Origin: Nannobrachium achirus
Lineage: Eukaryota; Chordata; Actinopteri; Myctophiformes; Myctophidae
DNA: 64,000 nt
NCBI GenBank assembly: GCA_963921795.1
Contig: OY997643.1
Coordinates: forward strand, 73,274,991 to 73,338,990
Direction of reading: 5' to 3'
Under the pieces are notes generated by a model that saw only the letters and a program-made list of their open reading frames with translations, was not told the origin of the DNA and did not search any database. The first letter of the stretch is position 1. Every line of letters starts with the position of its first letter. Positions 34,500 to 45,741 of this stretch are shown piece after piece. The translations under genes were made by a program, and so were the position numbers.

Positions 34500-35090
34500 T
34501 TTAAGCACCCAATGCATTTCCAATGGGTCCCCAGAGTGGAGAGAAGGATAATAGACCCATGTTTATGTTAAGGCGCTGTGGCTGCAGTGTTCACACTTCA
34601 GATATGCTATCTATATCATTGCGTTCACACAGGTCTGCTCTCTGATTTGATCCAAATGTCTAAGCTGTGTGATGTATAAAACTATAGTTATAGTTAAAAC
34701 TATAAATAAATGTCCATCTCCACTCTACTGATTACACAGCTGTGATCAAGAATCAAGTCCGGGCGATGGGATGTAAATCCCATAGCCATATATCCTAGAG
34801 CCCGCAGGGACAGTCAGCCATATTAGTGGTTGTTGTTGGTTGTCAGGGAGATATCAAAACCAATGCATTTCCAAGTCAGATCCACAAACACAATAAAAGC
34901 CATGCTCCACTCCTCAGTCTGGAGTGGCCACATAGAAGAACGCCTTGGTTATAGACATAGTGGAGGACATATGTGATCTGGGATTGTTAGCCTACAGTAT
35001 ATGCACTCAATATACTCCACTACAGTTGGAGTCCATTTGACAGTTGCTGGTTCCCCAAACACAGAATCAAAAATGTAGATCTAGAACACA
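34500..35090. other. Unassigned stretch
   Basis: Mixed sequence without matches elsewhere in the window; no gene or RNA recognised. Confidence 0.3.
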
Positions 35091-35094
35091 TATA

Positions 35095-35670
35095 ATATGT
35101 ACAGTACAGTAAGGTTCAGTAGAGTACAGTAAAAGTACAGTAAGGTTCAGTAGAGTACAGTAAAGTACAGTAAGGTACAGAAAGGTACAGTACAGAAAGG
35201 TACAGTAGAGTACAGTACAGTAAGGTACAGTAAAGTACAATACAGTACAGTAAGGTACAGTAGAGTACAGTAAAGTTACAATAAAGTACAGTAAAGTAGA
35301 ATAAAGTACAGTAAGGTACAGTGGAGTAACAGTAAAGTACAGTAGAGTACAGTAAAGTACAGTATAGTAAGGTACAGTAGAGTACAGTACAGTAAGGTAC
35401 AGTACGGTACAGTAGAGTACAGTATAGTATAGTACAGTAAGGTACAGTACAGTACAGTAAGGTACAGTAGAGTACAGTACAGTAAGGTACAGTAGAGTAC
35501 AGTACAGTAAAGTACAGTAAGTTACAGTAGAATACAGTAAAGTACAGTACAGTAGAGTACAGTAAAGTACAGTAAGTTACAGTACAGTACAGTACAGTAC
35601 AGTACAGTAAAGTGCAGTACAGTATAGTAAGGTACAGTACAATACTGTAAGGTACTGTACCTTACAGTAC
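35095..35670 (+). repeat. Degenerate GTACA/AGTA-type minisatellite
   Basis: About 575 bp built from gtacagtaaggtacagtaga-like units of 5-base steps with frequent single-base changes, giving an irregular longer period. Older than the perfect arrays in the window. Confidence 0.9.
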
Positions 35671-35821
35671 CTTAAAGTATCCCTATTTGTTGGGTTGGAA
35701 ACCGAGCCCACACTGTTTCGAAGGAACAGTATTTCTAGTTAGATATGTTACCTTTACAAACACATTGGTGAAGAAATATTTTGGTAAGGAATTTATTCCA
35801 TGGATATGACACTATTTCTGA

Positions 35822-35888
35822 AGATATCCACCCCGAGATATCCCCCCGAGATATCCCCCCTGAGATATCCCCCCGAGATATCCCCCGA
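35822..35888 (+). repeat. 15-bp minisatellite (gagatatccccc)
   Basis: About five imperfect copies of a unit of 14-16 bp, each with palindromic gatatc. Confidence 0.8.
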
Positions 35889-36300
35889 GACACTCGGCTG
35901 CGCCTCGTGTCCCTACGCCTCTCAGCCGGTGTAAAAATACAGGTAACCAAAAGCCTCGCGTAGCTTATAGCTTTTCTAAAACAGTTACAATATGGCAACA
36001 TGAAAAATCATAGACATGTAGCAATTAAAACTGTTCTATGTCACTAATAATTCACTACAAGGTCTGCTCTGCAAGCCCAGCTACAAGAAAGTAGTTCCCG
36101 GCCAGGCTGTAGAAACAACACACCTGTTACTTGCAATCAAGTTCTCTAGTCTAGCTTCACAACACTGTGGAAAGAAATAAAACACCTGGGTTTGATATAA
36201 CTGATTAAAGGTGTTGGGTTATAGTCTCACATACCACAGCAATTAAAGGGAAACCAGCCAATCAGAATCAAGGAATGGAACTAGCCGTTTTAGAAATGTC
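35889..36300 (+). repeat. Dispersed repeat family J, second copy
   Basis: Matches 2038-2515 in reverse (cctctcagccggtgtaaaa, gttcccggccaggctg, caatcagaatcaagg...gccgttttagaa). Boundaries approximate. Confidence 0.65.
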
Positions 36301-36356
36301 ATCGAATGATGCTCCGTGGCTCGAACGCCAAATAAATAATGGATCTTAACTGGTAA

Positions 36357-36607
36357 AATGGTGCATTTATATAGCGCCTTTATCCAAGGCGCTTCACAGA
36401 GATTGTGTACATTACATTCACCCATTCACGCCACACATTCATACACCGATGGCAGAGGAAACCATGCAAGGCTCACCAACTTGGGAGCAGTTAGGGGTTC
36501 AGAGTCTTGCTCAAGGGACACTTGGACACTAACTCTGGGGGAGCCCAGGATCGAACTGGGAACCTTCCGGTTGCCAAGCAGCCACTCTACCCCTGAGCCA
36601 CTGCTGC
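36357..36607 (-). mobile_element. tRNA-derived SINE, near full length
   Basis: On the minus strand the head has box A tggctcaggggtagagtgg and box B gttcgatcctggg, followed by gtgtcccttgagcaagactc and the tail ending gcgctatataaatgcac. This is the order of a widespread fish SINE. It is not a functional tRNA: no acceptor stem closes the head. Copies lacking the head are at 18943-19290 and 37684-37837. Confidence 0.75.
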
Positions 36608-36960
36608 ATCAACCTGGACCTTGATGTGAAAAAGCTTGAAAACCACTGAACTCTAAAGAGATGGATGGATCATCTGGCTATGGCCTCAAACTCCTAGCAT
36701 GGCGGGCCGTCCCTCACACTGCGTTCACTCTCATTCCTCCTCCCCACAGTATGAGGTTTGGACTTCAGCAGATTGACACCGAGTATGAGAAGTTGGCCCC
36801 CCATCATTTTCTGATCAGGGCCAAATCAGTGACTGCTGTTTCAACTGCTGTCCGCACAACAAGTGAAAGAGCTTCCCCTGATTGGTCCGTGTTGGTGACG
36901 TAGATGCTTGCTGCTGCATTTTTCAAAACAACAAGGCTGCCCTCGATGCAACAGGTGTAA

Positions 36961-37172
36961 CAGTTAACGCTGAAACAATAAAACAAGCAATAAGTGAAGT
37001 TATTTCAGAGTTGGAATCAATTACAACAATTAAAAAAGGAACAGGAGTATGCACTAGCGGAGTTCATCGGCCGAAAAGACCCTGATTGGTTAGAGGAGTC
37101 TGTCTGTCAAGCACTTTTCAAGCTGCCTATAGAACCAAAGTCCAGACTTATGTTGTGGGAGAGAAGGAGTGA
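36961..37172 (+). pseudogene. Possible RecQ-like helicase fragment
   Basis: The frame starting at 36994 contains QLKKEQEYALAEFIGRKD, which resembles the region just before the Walker A motif of RecQ-type and related DEAH helicases (K-x-x-Q-x-x-A-L...F-x-x-G-[KR]-D, normally followed by V-F-V-x-L-P-T-G-x-G-K-S). Here the sequence after Lys-Asp turns to PDWLEESVC, so the ATP-binding motif is missing. The frame is open for 60 codons only. It could be an exon fragment or chance similarity; one motif is the only evidence. Confidence 0.35.
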
Positions 37173-37267
37173 GTGAATGCACAGCATGAGGCTGGCTGGC
37201 CAGGCTATCAAACTCCCGTTCAAGTGAACTCTGTCCATTATCCATCCTTGCTAGCAGAGCTGTGGAC

Positions 37268-37520
37268 AGGGGCGTCACAAGGGGTAGGAAAGTGGGACTG
37301 AGTTACCAGGGCCCCACGGTGGAGGGGCCCTATAGTAACTTTAGCTATTGAAAAATAGCAGATATACAAGCTCACCAGCGCGGCGCTGCGAGCTTGTATA
37401 TCTGCTATTTTTGAAAAGTCGTGAAAATGTGTGCAAATCTTTGAATATGTATTTTTTTTTAAGCGAACATTTGTAACTCAAATTTTGCTTCCGGGGAGGG
37501 GTCCCTGGAACTAGATATTC
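37268..37520 (+). mobile_element. Family A left-end fragment
   Basis: Starts CAGGGGCGTCACAAGGGG, then hairpin 37350-37413 with short inner stem (cagcgcggcgctg), then gcgaacatttgtaactcaaa and gggtccctggaac. Right part missing. Confidence 0.7.
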
Positions 37521-37683
37521 TTGATCCTCCCCCCCACCCCCCCCCCCACTGAGGCTGAATTAAATATCAATTAACACACACCAGGTGAAACTGTAAAGAT
37601 CTGTACAGATCATCAAAGTCCACAGTACATTTTCTTTTTCTCTCTATAATGTGCTGTGTGCACGCGTGCGTTTGTGTGCACCT

Positions 37684-37837
37684 TAAATGGTGCATTTATA
37701 TAGTGGCCTTTATCCAAGGCGCCTTTACAGAGATTGTGCATTACATTCACCCCATTCACACACACACATTCATACACCGATGGCAGAGGAAACCATGCAA
37801 GGCACCAACCTGCGTGGTTGGTGCGTGGCAACCAGTG
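37684..37837 (-). mobile_element. tRNA-derived SINE tail part, ends at a GT run and gap
   Basis: Same order as 36357 onward: gtgcatttatatagtggcct, attcatacaccgatggcaga, accatgcaaggcaccaacct, then (GT)n at 37838-37860 and the N gap. Confidence 0.7.
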
Positions 37838-37869
37838 TGTGTGTGTGTGTGTGTGTGTGTGCGGCGTGT

Positions 37870-38069
37870 NNNNNNNNNNNNNNNNNNNNNNNNNNNNNNN
37901 NNNNNNNNNNNNNNNNNNNNNNNNNNNNNNNNNNNNNNNNNNNNNNNNNNNNNNNNNNNNNNNNNNNNNNNNNNNNNNNNNNNNNNNNNNNNNNNNNNNN
38001 NNNNNNNNNNNNNNNNNNNNNNNNNNNNNNNNNNNNNNNNNNNNNNNNNNNNNNNNNNNNNNNNNNNNN
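37870..38069. other. Assembly gap of 200 N
   Basis: Exactly 200 N, placeholder length, beginning just after a GT microsatellite that probably broke the assembly. Confidence 0.99.
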
Positions 38070-38584
38070 CTTGCAAATTCTTCTCTTTTGTTACTGTATA
38101 CTTTTTTGTCCCTTTTTGTAATTGGAAATAAGAATCAATCTGAACAGCATTTACATAACAACACCTTTGCAAATGCCCTCCTTTCTCAATGTTCAGTCAA
38201 TTTACTGACAATCCACTGTCTTGCCGATGGCACAACGTTCTCATGGGCACGCAGGCCTCGGGCCTCCCATCTCAAAACATTTAGTCCCAGTGTCCCCCAG
38301 AAGTGAAGATTTGAGTAAAAAATGTTCGGCTTAAAAATAATGTATATTCAAAGATTTGCACAAAGATCTACAAGCTCGTATTTGTGGCACAAAGTGGGCA
38401 CGCTATATATACCTCTCTACATGTGAGGTAGTCGTTTAAACAGCCAAAGTGTGAAATAAAGTTTTTTTTTTTTTTATAGCTCAAATCACAGGTGCTTTCA
38501 CAGCTCTAAGGGGTTAATGGCACCCCACCCCCCACCCCCAACCCCCCCAACCCCCCACCCACCTCTACCAATTAGAAGTCATCA

Positions 38585-38765
38585 AGGTCTCCGATTGAAA
38601 GTGGTTAATAAATAATGGATCGCCATGGTTGCCATGCAGTAACACCACATCATCTGGATATCAGAAAGTCAAAGGTGGATGCATTATTAATGGGGCCAAA
38701 TTGGACTTTAATAACTGTTCCTACCGGATCCCCGCGCCGCCGCAGAATTCACTTATGTTAATATG
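38585..38765. promoter_or_regulatory. Candidate conserved noncoding element
   Basis: A repeat-free island between a C-rich run and the TTAA element at 38775. Dense ATTA/TAAT homeodomain cores (ggttaataaataatgg, gcattattaatggg) flank gccatggttgccatgc, which resembles an RFX X-box half-pair. No ORF. The look is that of a vertebrate developmental enhancer; conservation could not be tested. Confidence 0.35.
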
Positions 38766-38774
38766 CCTTTATTA

Positions 38775-39365
38775 TTAATCCATTCAGAACGGGTACACTG
38801 TATTGTGTATCATTGTTTTATGCTTTAACTATTGAAAAATAGCAGATCTACAAGCTCACAGCGCGGCACCGAGTGCCGCGCTGCGAACCTGTAGATCTGC
38901 TATTTTATAAAAATCTTGAAAATTAGAATTTTGACCCGATTCTATAAGTGTCTTTTGAATCCTTCTAAGGTTTTTTGAAAAACCCTATGTTTCTATGACA
39001 GCAATCTGGCCAGCCATCGTCAAAGAAAAGGTCCTTTTCACTTAAACTGGAGCTCAGTTAGTCTGTTCTTGAGAGACTACTATGTCAGTGGTTCTCAAAC
39101 CTTTTCATGTGAAGGACCCCCAAAATTATATTTATTTGGCCACGGACTCCCATCTCAAAATATTTAGTTCCAGGGACCCCCCCAGAAGCAAAGTTTGAGT
39201 TACAAACGTTCGCTTTGAAAATACACATTTTCACAACTTTTTCAAAAATAGCAGATCTACAAGCTCGCAGCGCGGCACTCGGTGCTTGCGCTGCGAGCTT
39301 GCTGCGAGATCTGCTATTTTTCACTGGTTAAAGCATTCAATAATTCTAGGCCCTAAATGGGTTAA
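38775..39365. mobile_element. TTAA-flanked composite MITE with two hairpins
   Basis: Begins TTAATCCATTCAGAACGGGT and ends CCCTAAATGGGTTAA. Hairpins at 38834-38906 and 39244-39321 (second with the loop side rearranged). Between them is cagtggttctcaaacctttt (39088) with the hAT-like ggaccccc block. Same plan as 7191-7760. Confidence 0.7.
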
Positions 39366-39539
39366 TGGGCAGCCATTTTCTAAAATGTTAACTGACCGGG
39401 GCGCTACCGGCGGCGCTCGCCATAAGATTGACGAGCTCCTCATCTGGGGGGGGGGGGGGGGGGGGGGGGGAGTTGGTGGGGGATGGGGGGAGGAGGGGGC
39501 AGCTGTATTGCTTATTTATTTCTCCTCCTACCTGTAGCA

Positions 39540-39715
39540 CCTCGGCCCACGCCGCCGTTGTGTCAATAATTCCCTGGTAAAGCCATTAGGCTGCGATCAC
39601 AGAGGCCCAATTAACTGTGCCGTGTGTGAGATGACAATCGTACATCATTATCCCTGTAATGGCATGCGGTGATGCCACAGCCTCTCTGAAAACAAACATC
39701 CAGGCTATTACCAGG
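39540..39715. promoter_or_regulatory. Candidate conserved noncoding element
   Basis: A repeat-free island of about 175 bp between a G tract region and an AT microsatellite. Contains tcaataattccctggtaa, gcccaattaactgtg and catcattatccctgtaatgg, all homeodomain-like cores, without any ORF. Inference from appearance only. Confidence 0.35.
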
Positions 39716-39716
39716 G

Positions 39717-39719
<3 letters not shown>

Positions 39720-39786
<67 letters not shown>
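39720..39786 (+). repeat. (AT)n microsatellite
   Basis: About 33 AT units. A second run lies at 39957-40001. Confidence 0.95.
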
Positions 39787-39789
<3 letters not shown>

Positions 39790-39954
39790 ATTGATTTTTT
39801 GTGATTTGCAGATATGCCTGTATTTTTACAAATGTCATATTATTTCATGTATGTCCTTTCTTGTTGTTGCAGGCTTTTTGCCTGATGATTGTCCTGTGGC
39901 ATGAAACTCTGAGTTGCAAAACCATGTGAAGCTGTTGTGGTCCTTCAAGACACT

Positions 39955-40006
<52 letters not shown>

Positions 40007-40017
40007 GTCACAGTGTT

Positions 40018-40340
40018 TTTGAGATTCAGTGAGATTGAGACCAGGAGCGCTCGTTTTTGGGCACGAGGTTGAGCAAGCGGTGCCTCCTTCGGGGAACTAG
40101 GAATGATTTGACTGAGGTTAGGGTTAGGATTAGCTCTGTTCCATAGCGTTAGTGGAGTTCTCCTAACCCTAACCCTCTACCTCTACCTCTACCTCACAGC
40201 GTGGAACTAATGGGGACAATGGAGGAACAATGAGACGTGGAACCAATGCAGTCAAATGCTCTACCACTGAGACATGGGCTTCTTCTGCCCAAGGTGAACT
40301 AAAACAAGCGCTCCAACCCCAATCTTACTGGTACCTCAAA
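40018..40340 (+). repeat. Dispersed repeat family N with short telomere-like repeats
   Basis: Shares gagcgctcgt, gagcaagcggt and actgaggttagggttagg with 43815-44205. Contains ttagggttaggatt (40113) and, in the opposite sense, cctaaccctaaccctctacc (40171). Both copies are flanked by AT microsatellites. Confidence 0.6.
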
Positions 40341-40734
40341 CAAACTGTATATATATATATATGCCACCGTCGACTTTGAGCCAGTCGTACTCTGAATCCG
40401 ACTGGCACTCAAAACGCTCTGTTGGAAATGAATGCCTCAAGTTCAAGAGTTATGGGACATTAGACTGTTTTTCGATGAACCGCTGTTTGTTTTTAATACC
40501 GGGCGGGCTGTCATGTCAAAGGCGTGCTGCGTGCCTTCCGATCCAGCATTCGCCCTGTGATTGTTGAGTGATGCAACTCGTAGAGAAGATAATATACGCT
40601 CTTATGGCGGTGATCCTTCCGCTGTTTTGGAAGGAGGGGTGCCCAGCGCAGCCCCGCACGTTTTGGAAAGAGGGGAAGAGCAATGGAAAGCGTTTAAAGA
40701 ACACAAGACGTGTCAGGAGCTCTGTCACCCTGAT

Positions 40735-40832
40735 TTAACCCTGCAAGGCCCGAATTAATTTCTACTGGCCATTTATTTATTTATTTTAAATCAGATGCTG
40801 TTCCAGGAGTCCTAATCAGAGGAAAATGTCAT

Positions 40833-40864
<32 letters not shown>

Positions 40865-41247
40865 TTAACGTTTTTGTAAGGTTTTATAGCCATAATTCAT
40901 AAATCATAAATCATGCTCTAATTTTCATTTTGGGGATATTTTTCACAATAATAACATATGTACATGTTCTAGACATTCTAATGATCACCGAAAAAAAAAT
41001 ATTACAGACATTTTACTTTTTATGTTTCTGTGAGGAATAGCTTCAGTTAAAAAATGAGATGTTGTTCGTCCAGACGCTGGAATGTCAGCCTCTGTGGGGG
41101 GTATTTATATGCAAATATCCTGGCCAATGGCATTGTAATACTAAACAATAGGATCCAATGGTGATGTTAATGTGAAAAAAGAACAGGAAAACGAATAATT
41201 GTTTGATAAAATAAAAAATTGTCCAAAAAGCGGCCTTGCAGGGTTAA
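40735..41247. mobile_element. TTAA-flanked MITE, piggyBac-type, family F, second copy
   Basis: TTAACCCTGCAAGGCC at the left and GGCCTTGCAGGGTTAA at the right: a perfect 16-bp inverted repeat including TTAA. Interior matches 607-1065 in reverse and has gained a G tract (40845-40864). Confidence 0.8.
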
Positions 41248-41692
41248 ATTCACCCTTCTCCGCGGCTCAGTGGGGGCTCACTGGCGACTTCTGAGAACAA
41301 TTGGGTGGAGGCATCTCTGAGGGGAAGGCGATAGACTGGCTAATACGTTCTCTTACGGTATTTGCATAATGTCCGCGGTGCCAACGCCAGAGAGCAGTTC
41401 TGCTCCACTTCCTCCTTGTAATATATCTGGCAGCGCTGCTGCTTCTGAAATGCAGTTGTTTTGCTGGCAACTGGCTTAGAAATCAGACGCTATGAAGGAA
41501 GCCCCCCCCAATCCAGAGTATCAAAGGGAGCGAGCGCGGTTTCAAAATATTTTGTTTCCTATCTGCTTTTTTGGACGACGTCCCGCGCAAATCAACGTGA
41601 TGGCATTGGCTGTTGTCGTTGTTTAAGCGTGTGCAATGCACAAATCCCGTTTTATATATATATATATATTTTTTTTTTAAGACTGTCAATAG

Positions 41693-42360
41693 CCGGGGAG
41701 CCACTGTGCCAAAATGAGAGAAGACCTGTGATGTCATGACATACTCCAAATTTTTGTTTTTCCTATTAATTTGATCATTAAGGTACACAGAATGAGAGGC
41801 CTGCTCTGCCGGAAACATTGCGAAAAAAAGTTTCCCATTGACTTCACTATACTGGAAAAAATACACAAAAAAAATGCTTTAAGTAGCATGTGAGGGGTTA
41901 AACTAGGGGTTCTTCATGATTCTGAATCCATTGCAAGCATTTGTTTTGCATGAAGAACATTCCTTCTTGAGCTAGATTTCAGTCTCTCAAACCTGTGAAA
42001 AGTGATGAGTAATCACTTTTCACCATTATTTTTGGTCTGTTTTCTAGCCCAAGGAATGTTTTTCATGCAAAACAAATGCTTGCAATGGATTCAGAATCAT
42101 CAAGAACCCCTAGTTTGACCCCTCACATGCTACTTAAAGCATATTTATCTTGGTTTGTTTCTTTCCTGTATAGTGAATTGTAATGGGACAGTGAATATAA
42201 ATGGCCATAACTTTTTTTTCGCAATGTTTCCGACAGAGCAGGCCTCTCATTCTATGTACCTTAATGACCAAATGAATAGAAAAAACAAAAATAAAAAGTA
42301 TGTCATGACGTCACAGGTAAAACCCTATTCTTTGAGCTTTTGGGCCTGTGGCTCCCCGAC
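41693..42360. mobile_element. Fold-back element, arms over 300 bp, family G
   Basis: The left edge gccggggagccactgtgcc and right edge ggcctgtggctccccgac are inverted copies, and pairing continues with small indels to a centre near 42012 (gtgaaaagtgatgagtaatcacttttcac). Arms include tgatgtcatgacatac / tatgtcatgacgtca and agaatgagaggcctgctctg / cagagcaggcctctcattct. The outer AT run (41653-41672) lies just outside. No coding capacity. Confidence 0.8.
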
Positions 42361-42667
42361 TACAAAGGTATTAAGACTAGAAGGAAAACACGGCTGGGTT
42401 TGACAGGAGGGGACGACGGCTCCAAAGATGCTTTCCTTTAGCACAGTTGAATCAACTCGCTACTCACAGCACCGCGGCCCTGGCTGTCACCTACCAGGAG
42501 TCGTCTGCTCCTCTCCTAATCCATGTCAGACATGAGATCCGTCCGTTTCTCACTTCTGCACGAATTACGACGGTGCGCAGCGTTTGATTGGGGGGTGGGG
42601 GGGGTGGGCGGTATTCCGTGTTGTACAGATCCAGAGGTCGGTCAACAAAGACAAGGCAGGGCATTGA

Positions 42668-42850
42668 TTTGTTGATCTGTTGATTGAATACTTTATTAAC
42701 AAGATTACCAGTACACGTTGTACAGTCAAATGTTATGTTAAGAGGATGTTTCCGTTGCGGTCCTTTGATATATCTGAGTCTGTTCTTAAGCCACGTTTTA
42801 ATATAGGGTGTATTCTTGTATTGTGTTGCATGTGGCATCGCAGGTGACAT
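42668..42850 (-). mobile_element. Possible LINE 3' end
   Basis: On the minus strand the sequence ends with aataaagtattcaatcaac..., a LINE-like tail, preceded by a 120-codon frame without a recognised RT motif. Weak; runs straight into the CArG-palindrome repeat at 42850. Confidence 0.3.
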
Positions 42851-43070
42851 CGCAGTGATGTCAGATACTCAGAGCAGGGATCGCCATATATGGGCATAAA
42901 AGGGATTCTGTTAGGGATCTCCATATATGGGCATAAAAGGGATTGTATCCCAGATGATGCCCTGTTAGGAGTACCAAACTAACAGAATCCATAAATGGAC
43001 AAGACAGATGGCCAAGACAGATGGCGCAACCTCGCCCTTTAGGCGTCTTACTGGTATATCTTACTGATGA
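42850..43070. repeat. CArG-palindrome repeat family K fragment
   Basis: Two perfect CCATATATGG (42884-42893, 42921-42930), then caacctcgccctttaggcgt and cttactggtatatc, matching the right edge of family K at about 48558-48605. Confidence 0.65.
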
Positions 43071-43354
43071 AATGAGTACAATGGACCACAATATAGGCAG
43101 GACCACGGCCAAAAAAAAATAAAAAATTACAAAATAAATCCTGGATTTGTGCTCCCCCTAGTGGGGACAGAGTTAGGCCCGGTGCCAGACACTATATGAC
43201 TCTGAGCTTTTATCAGTAAAAACTCAGTAGCAGCAAGGCTACAGCAGTTTATTTGACAATTCAATGTGCTTTACATAAAACAGTAAGCAAAGAGAACACA
43301 TTATAAAAGGATATTTTTAGAGTTGAAGGGCTTTGAAGTTTCTTGGACAGGATG

Positions 43355-43739
43355 CAGGGAATGTTAGAGAGGCAGGGGCTGACATTTCTAAAAGTCCTTT
43401 TGGTGAAGATATCGAAGAAAGCAGACCTCCAAGCTCATTCGGCTATTTTCAGTGCTTGATACCACACTGAACTAAGAATAATCAAGTCACTGGAGATGTA
43501 TGGCATGGATTTCTACATAAGATGCTGCATTCAAGTTCAGGAGAGTTTGGACAAGGCAGGCAATTCTCTTGAATGCTGCCTTCAGGTATGACATGGAAAG
43601 AGGGGGCATTTGCATTTCTTTCACCATAGTAAAAACTGCATTCATGGTCTGGAGAGGGGGCACTTTTTACAGACGGATAAAAGGGCAGGGGATCAAGCCC
43701 CCTTCTGTGTCTATGTGTGTACAAGCCTGACAGGATGTC
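43355..43739 (-). mobile_element. MITE family C, reverse orientation
   Basis: Minus-strand reading runs from caggcttgtacacacatagac to ...tccctg. The hairpin region (43412-43452) retains only the outer parts of the arms. High similarity to the other copies outside the hairpin. Confidence 0.75.
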
Positions 43740-43814
43740 ATTTTCATGACATCCTCAGGCCTCAGGCTCAATGAAAAGACATATATATATATATATATAG
43801 ATATATATATGTGT

Positions 43815-44205
43815 CACGGTTAGATAGAGAAACGGTTAGATAGAGAAACGGAGCGCTCGTCGTGCGGCGCGGGGCAGAACAAGCGGTCGCTTTGAGCCAC
43901 AACAACGTAGCGTCGGCAGGAATTATAGCGCATCACCCCACGGAGGTTAGGGTTAGGGTTAGGCATAGTTTTACTGAGGTTAAGGTTAGGGTTAGGGTTA
44001 GAGTAAGGCATAGTAAGCTAATGGCTAAACACTGCCGAGCTGGGCTAGTAAATAAACGAAAGAGAGTCGCAAACGAGTGACGTCAGCGCCTGCACTAGTG
44101 AATGGCTGTCGTCGCCATCTGGTGGTGATTGGTGTGTGGTGAATGACAAAACGAGTGCTCTTACCATGATCTCACTGAGTTACCCAAACTAACTGTAACA
44201 TATAT
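43815..44205 (+). repeat. Dispersed repeat family N, second copy with telomere-like repeats
   Basis: cacggttagatagagaaacg is duplicated at the left edge. Two TTAGGG clusters follow (43945-43963 and 43981-44000). The right edge ctaactgtaac approximates the complement of the left edge. AT microsatellites on both sides. Confidence 0.6.
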
Positions 44206-44399
44206 ATATATATATATATATATAATTGTATTACTTTTACTCTGTGATATAGTTCTCAAATTCGTCCCAAAACCGACCATACCCGACGTTTTCGGGCCAG
44301 GTAGGGCCTAAAATGTATCTAAAGTAGTCAGGCCGGGTAGGGCCTGGGGCCGGCCCAGTTAGGGCCCAGTTAAGGCCCAGTTAGGGCCGGACCTTCATT

Positions 44400-44930
44400 T
44401 TCAGGCCCGTTGAGAACTCTAGGCTGACCTGACACTGTGTGGTGTTTGTCTAAGAAGTCATTTCCATGTGGATCCTGGAGGCAGCCTGGTACAGTATCCA
44501 CCGCAGTGAACTTACCCTATATACAGTATATATCACTGTACGTCCAACTCCTGATCTCATACGGTTCATTTTATTCTCTGTGTGCTCAGCTGATCTCCCT
44601 CCTCCTCCATTTCCCTATCTTTTCCCATCCTCTCTGGAGTCTGGAGAAATTAATAATAAAGTGAACTTACCGCTCACCTTTTAAGCAAGAAGTGATATCC
44701 ATATTCCATAATATCTTGCTTCCTTTATGCATGAATTCCTCTGCCCGTGTCTGCAGGTGTAACATTCCAGAACTTTCTGAACTGGCTGGCCTGAACTCAA
44801 GACAAACAGCCTGAAATATTCAGTATAGGAGGGCAGAGTAGAAAAGAGCTGTTAATACCTGACTATTTTTTGCGTCCTTGAGTGTAAAAGAACGAATACA
44901 TTTTATGTTTTATTTTTTTGGTTCACTTGT
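44400..44930. other. Unassigned host-like stretch
   Basis: No matches elsewhere in the window; no convincing ORF (two small ORFs overlap in different frames). Confidence 0.3.
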
Positions 44931-44937
44931 CTTAGAC

Positions 44938-45394
44938 CAGGGGTCTTCAACAGGGGGTCCGGGACCCCTAGGGGGTCCTCAGAGTTACTACAGGGGGTCC
45001 TCCAAATCTTTGAGTGATAGAACATTTTTTTCCTATTATATATCCATATCCATGTATCCATATTCCGTGAATTTAAGCCAAAATTTGCAGATCTACAAGC
45101 TCACAAAGCCTCACGCTGCGAGGCGTTGTGAGCTTGTAGATCGGCAATTTTCGGCAAAGAGGTTTGGTGTAGAGGGGGAAAAAGAGCAGACTAAGTACAG
45201 AGTGAAAGGTCAAGTTTATTAAGTATTGACGGTTCAAGTGGTTAAATATCTGATAACACAAATTGACATGAATCCAAAATACACTGATGATCGTGCTGTC
45301 AAACGATGAAACTATATGGAATCTGGGGGTCCCTGCTTCATCTCTCTCTCAGCTAAGGGGTCCTTGGCCTGCATGAAAATGTTGAAGACCCCTG
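44938..45394 (+). mobile_element. hAT-like MITE family D, complete copy 3
   Basis: CAGGGGTCTTCAAC at the left, GTTGAAGACCCCTG at the right, flanked by tcttagac (44930-44937) and tcttagtc (45395-45402), an 8-bp duplication with one mismatch. Hairpin at about 45083-45152 (gcagatctacaagctcac arm, inner stem aagcctcacgctgcgaggc). Confidence 0.85.
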
Positions 45395-45741
45395 TCTTAG
45401 TCGATTACATGGTTGACGTTACGATACATGGACGATATTGGTTCATTCATGGCGATACGATACGATTCGATTCAATGATTTAAAATCAACATACTGTAGT
45501 AACTATTTAGCAAATAAATAACATCTGTGTGAAAGGTGTGGATAGTGCAGGTTTTTAAGGGAAACATGTATTATTATGGATATAAATAAGTAAACTGTGA
45601 TTATCTGCCAAATACATGGTCATTGTATATTGACAAACCTGCACCTTGACATGAACCCAGAGATTACACACATTTATCGATAGACCAGTGTAGCTATATG
45701 GAAACGAAAAGTAATTAAACCCCAACTTTAAAATGTTCTTC

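Noticed and set aside
36357-36607. tRNA gene
   Set aside because: Box A and box B are present but no cloverleaf closes and the body continues into a SINE tail.
37649-38306. Several ORFs across the second N gap
   Set aside because: They consist largely of N and GT microsatellite translation.
42491-42850. LINE-encoded protein of 120 codons
   Set aside because: Tail is LINE-like, but the reading frame shows no reverse transcriptase or endonuclease motif, so only a low-confidence tail was kept.
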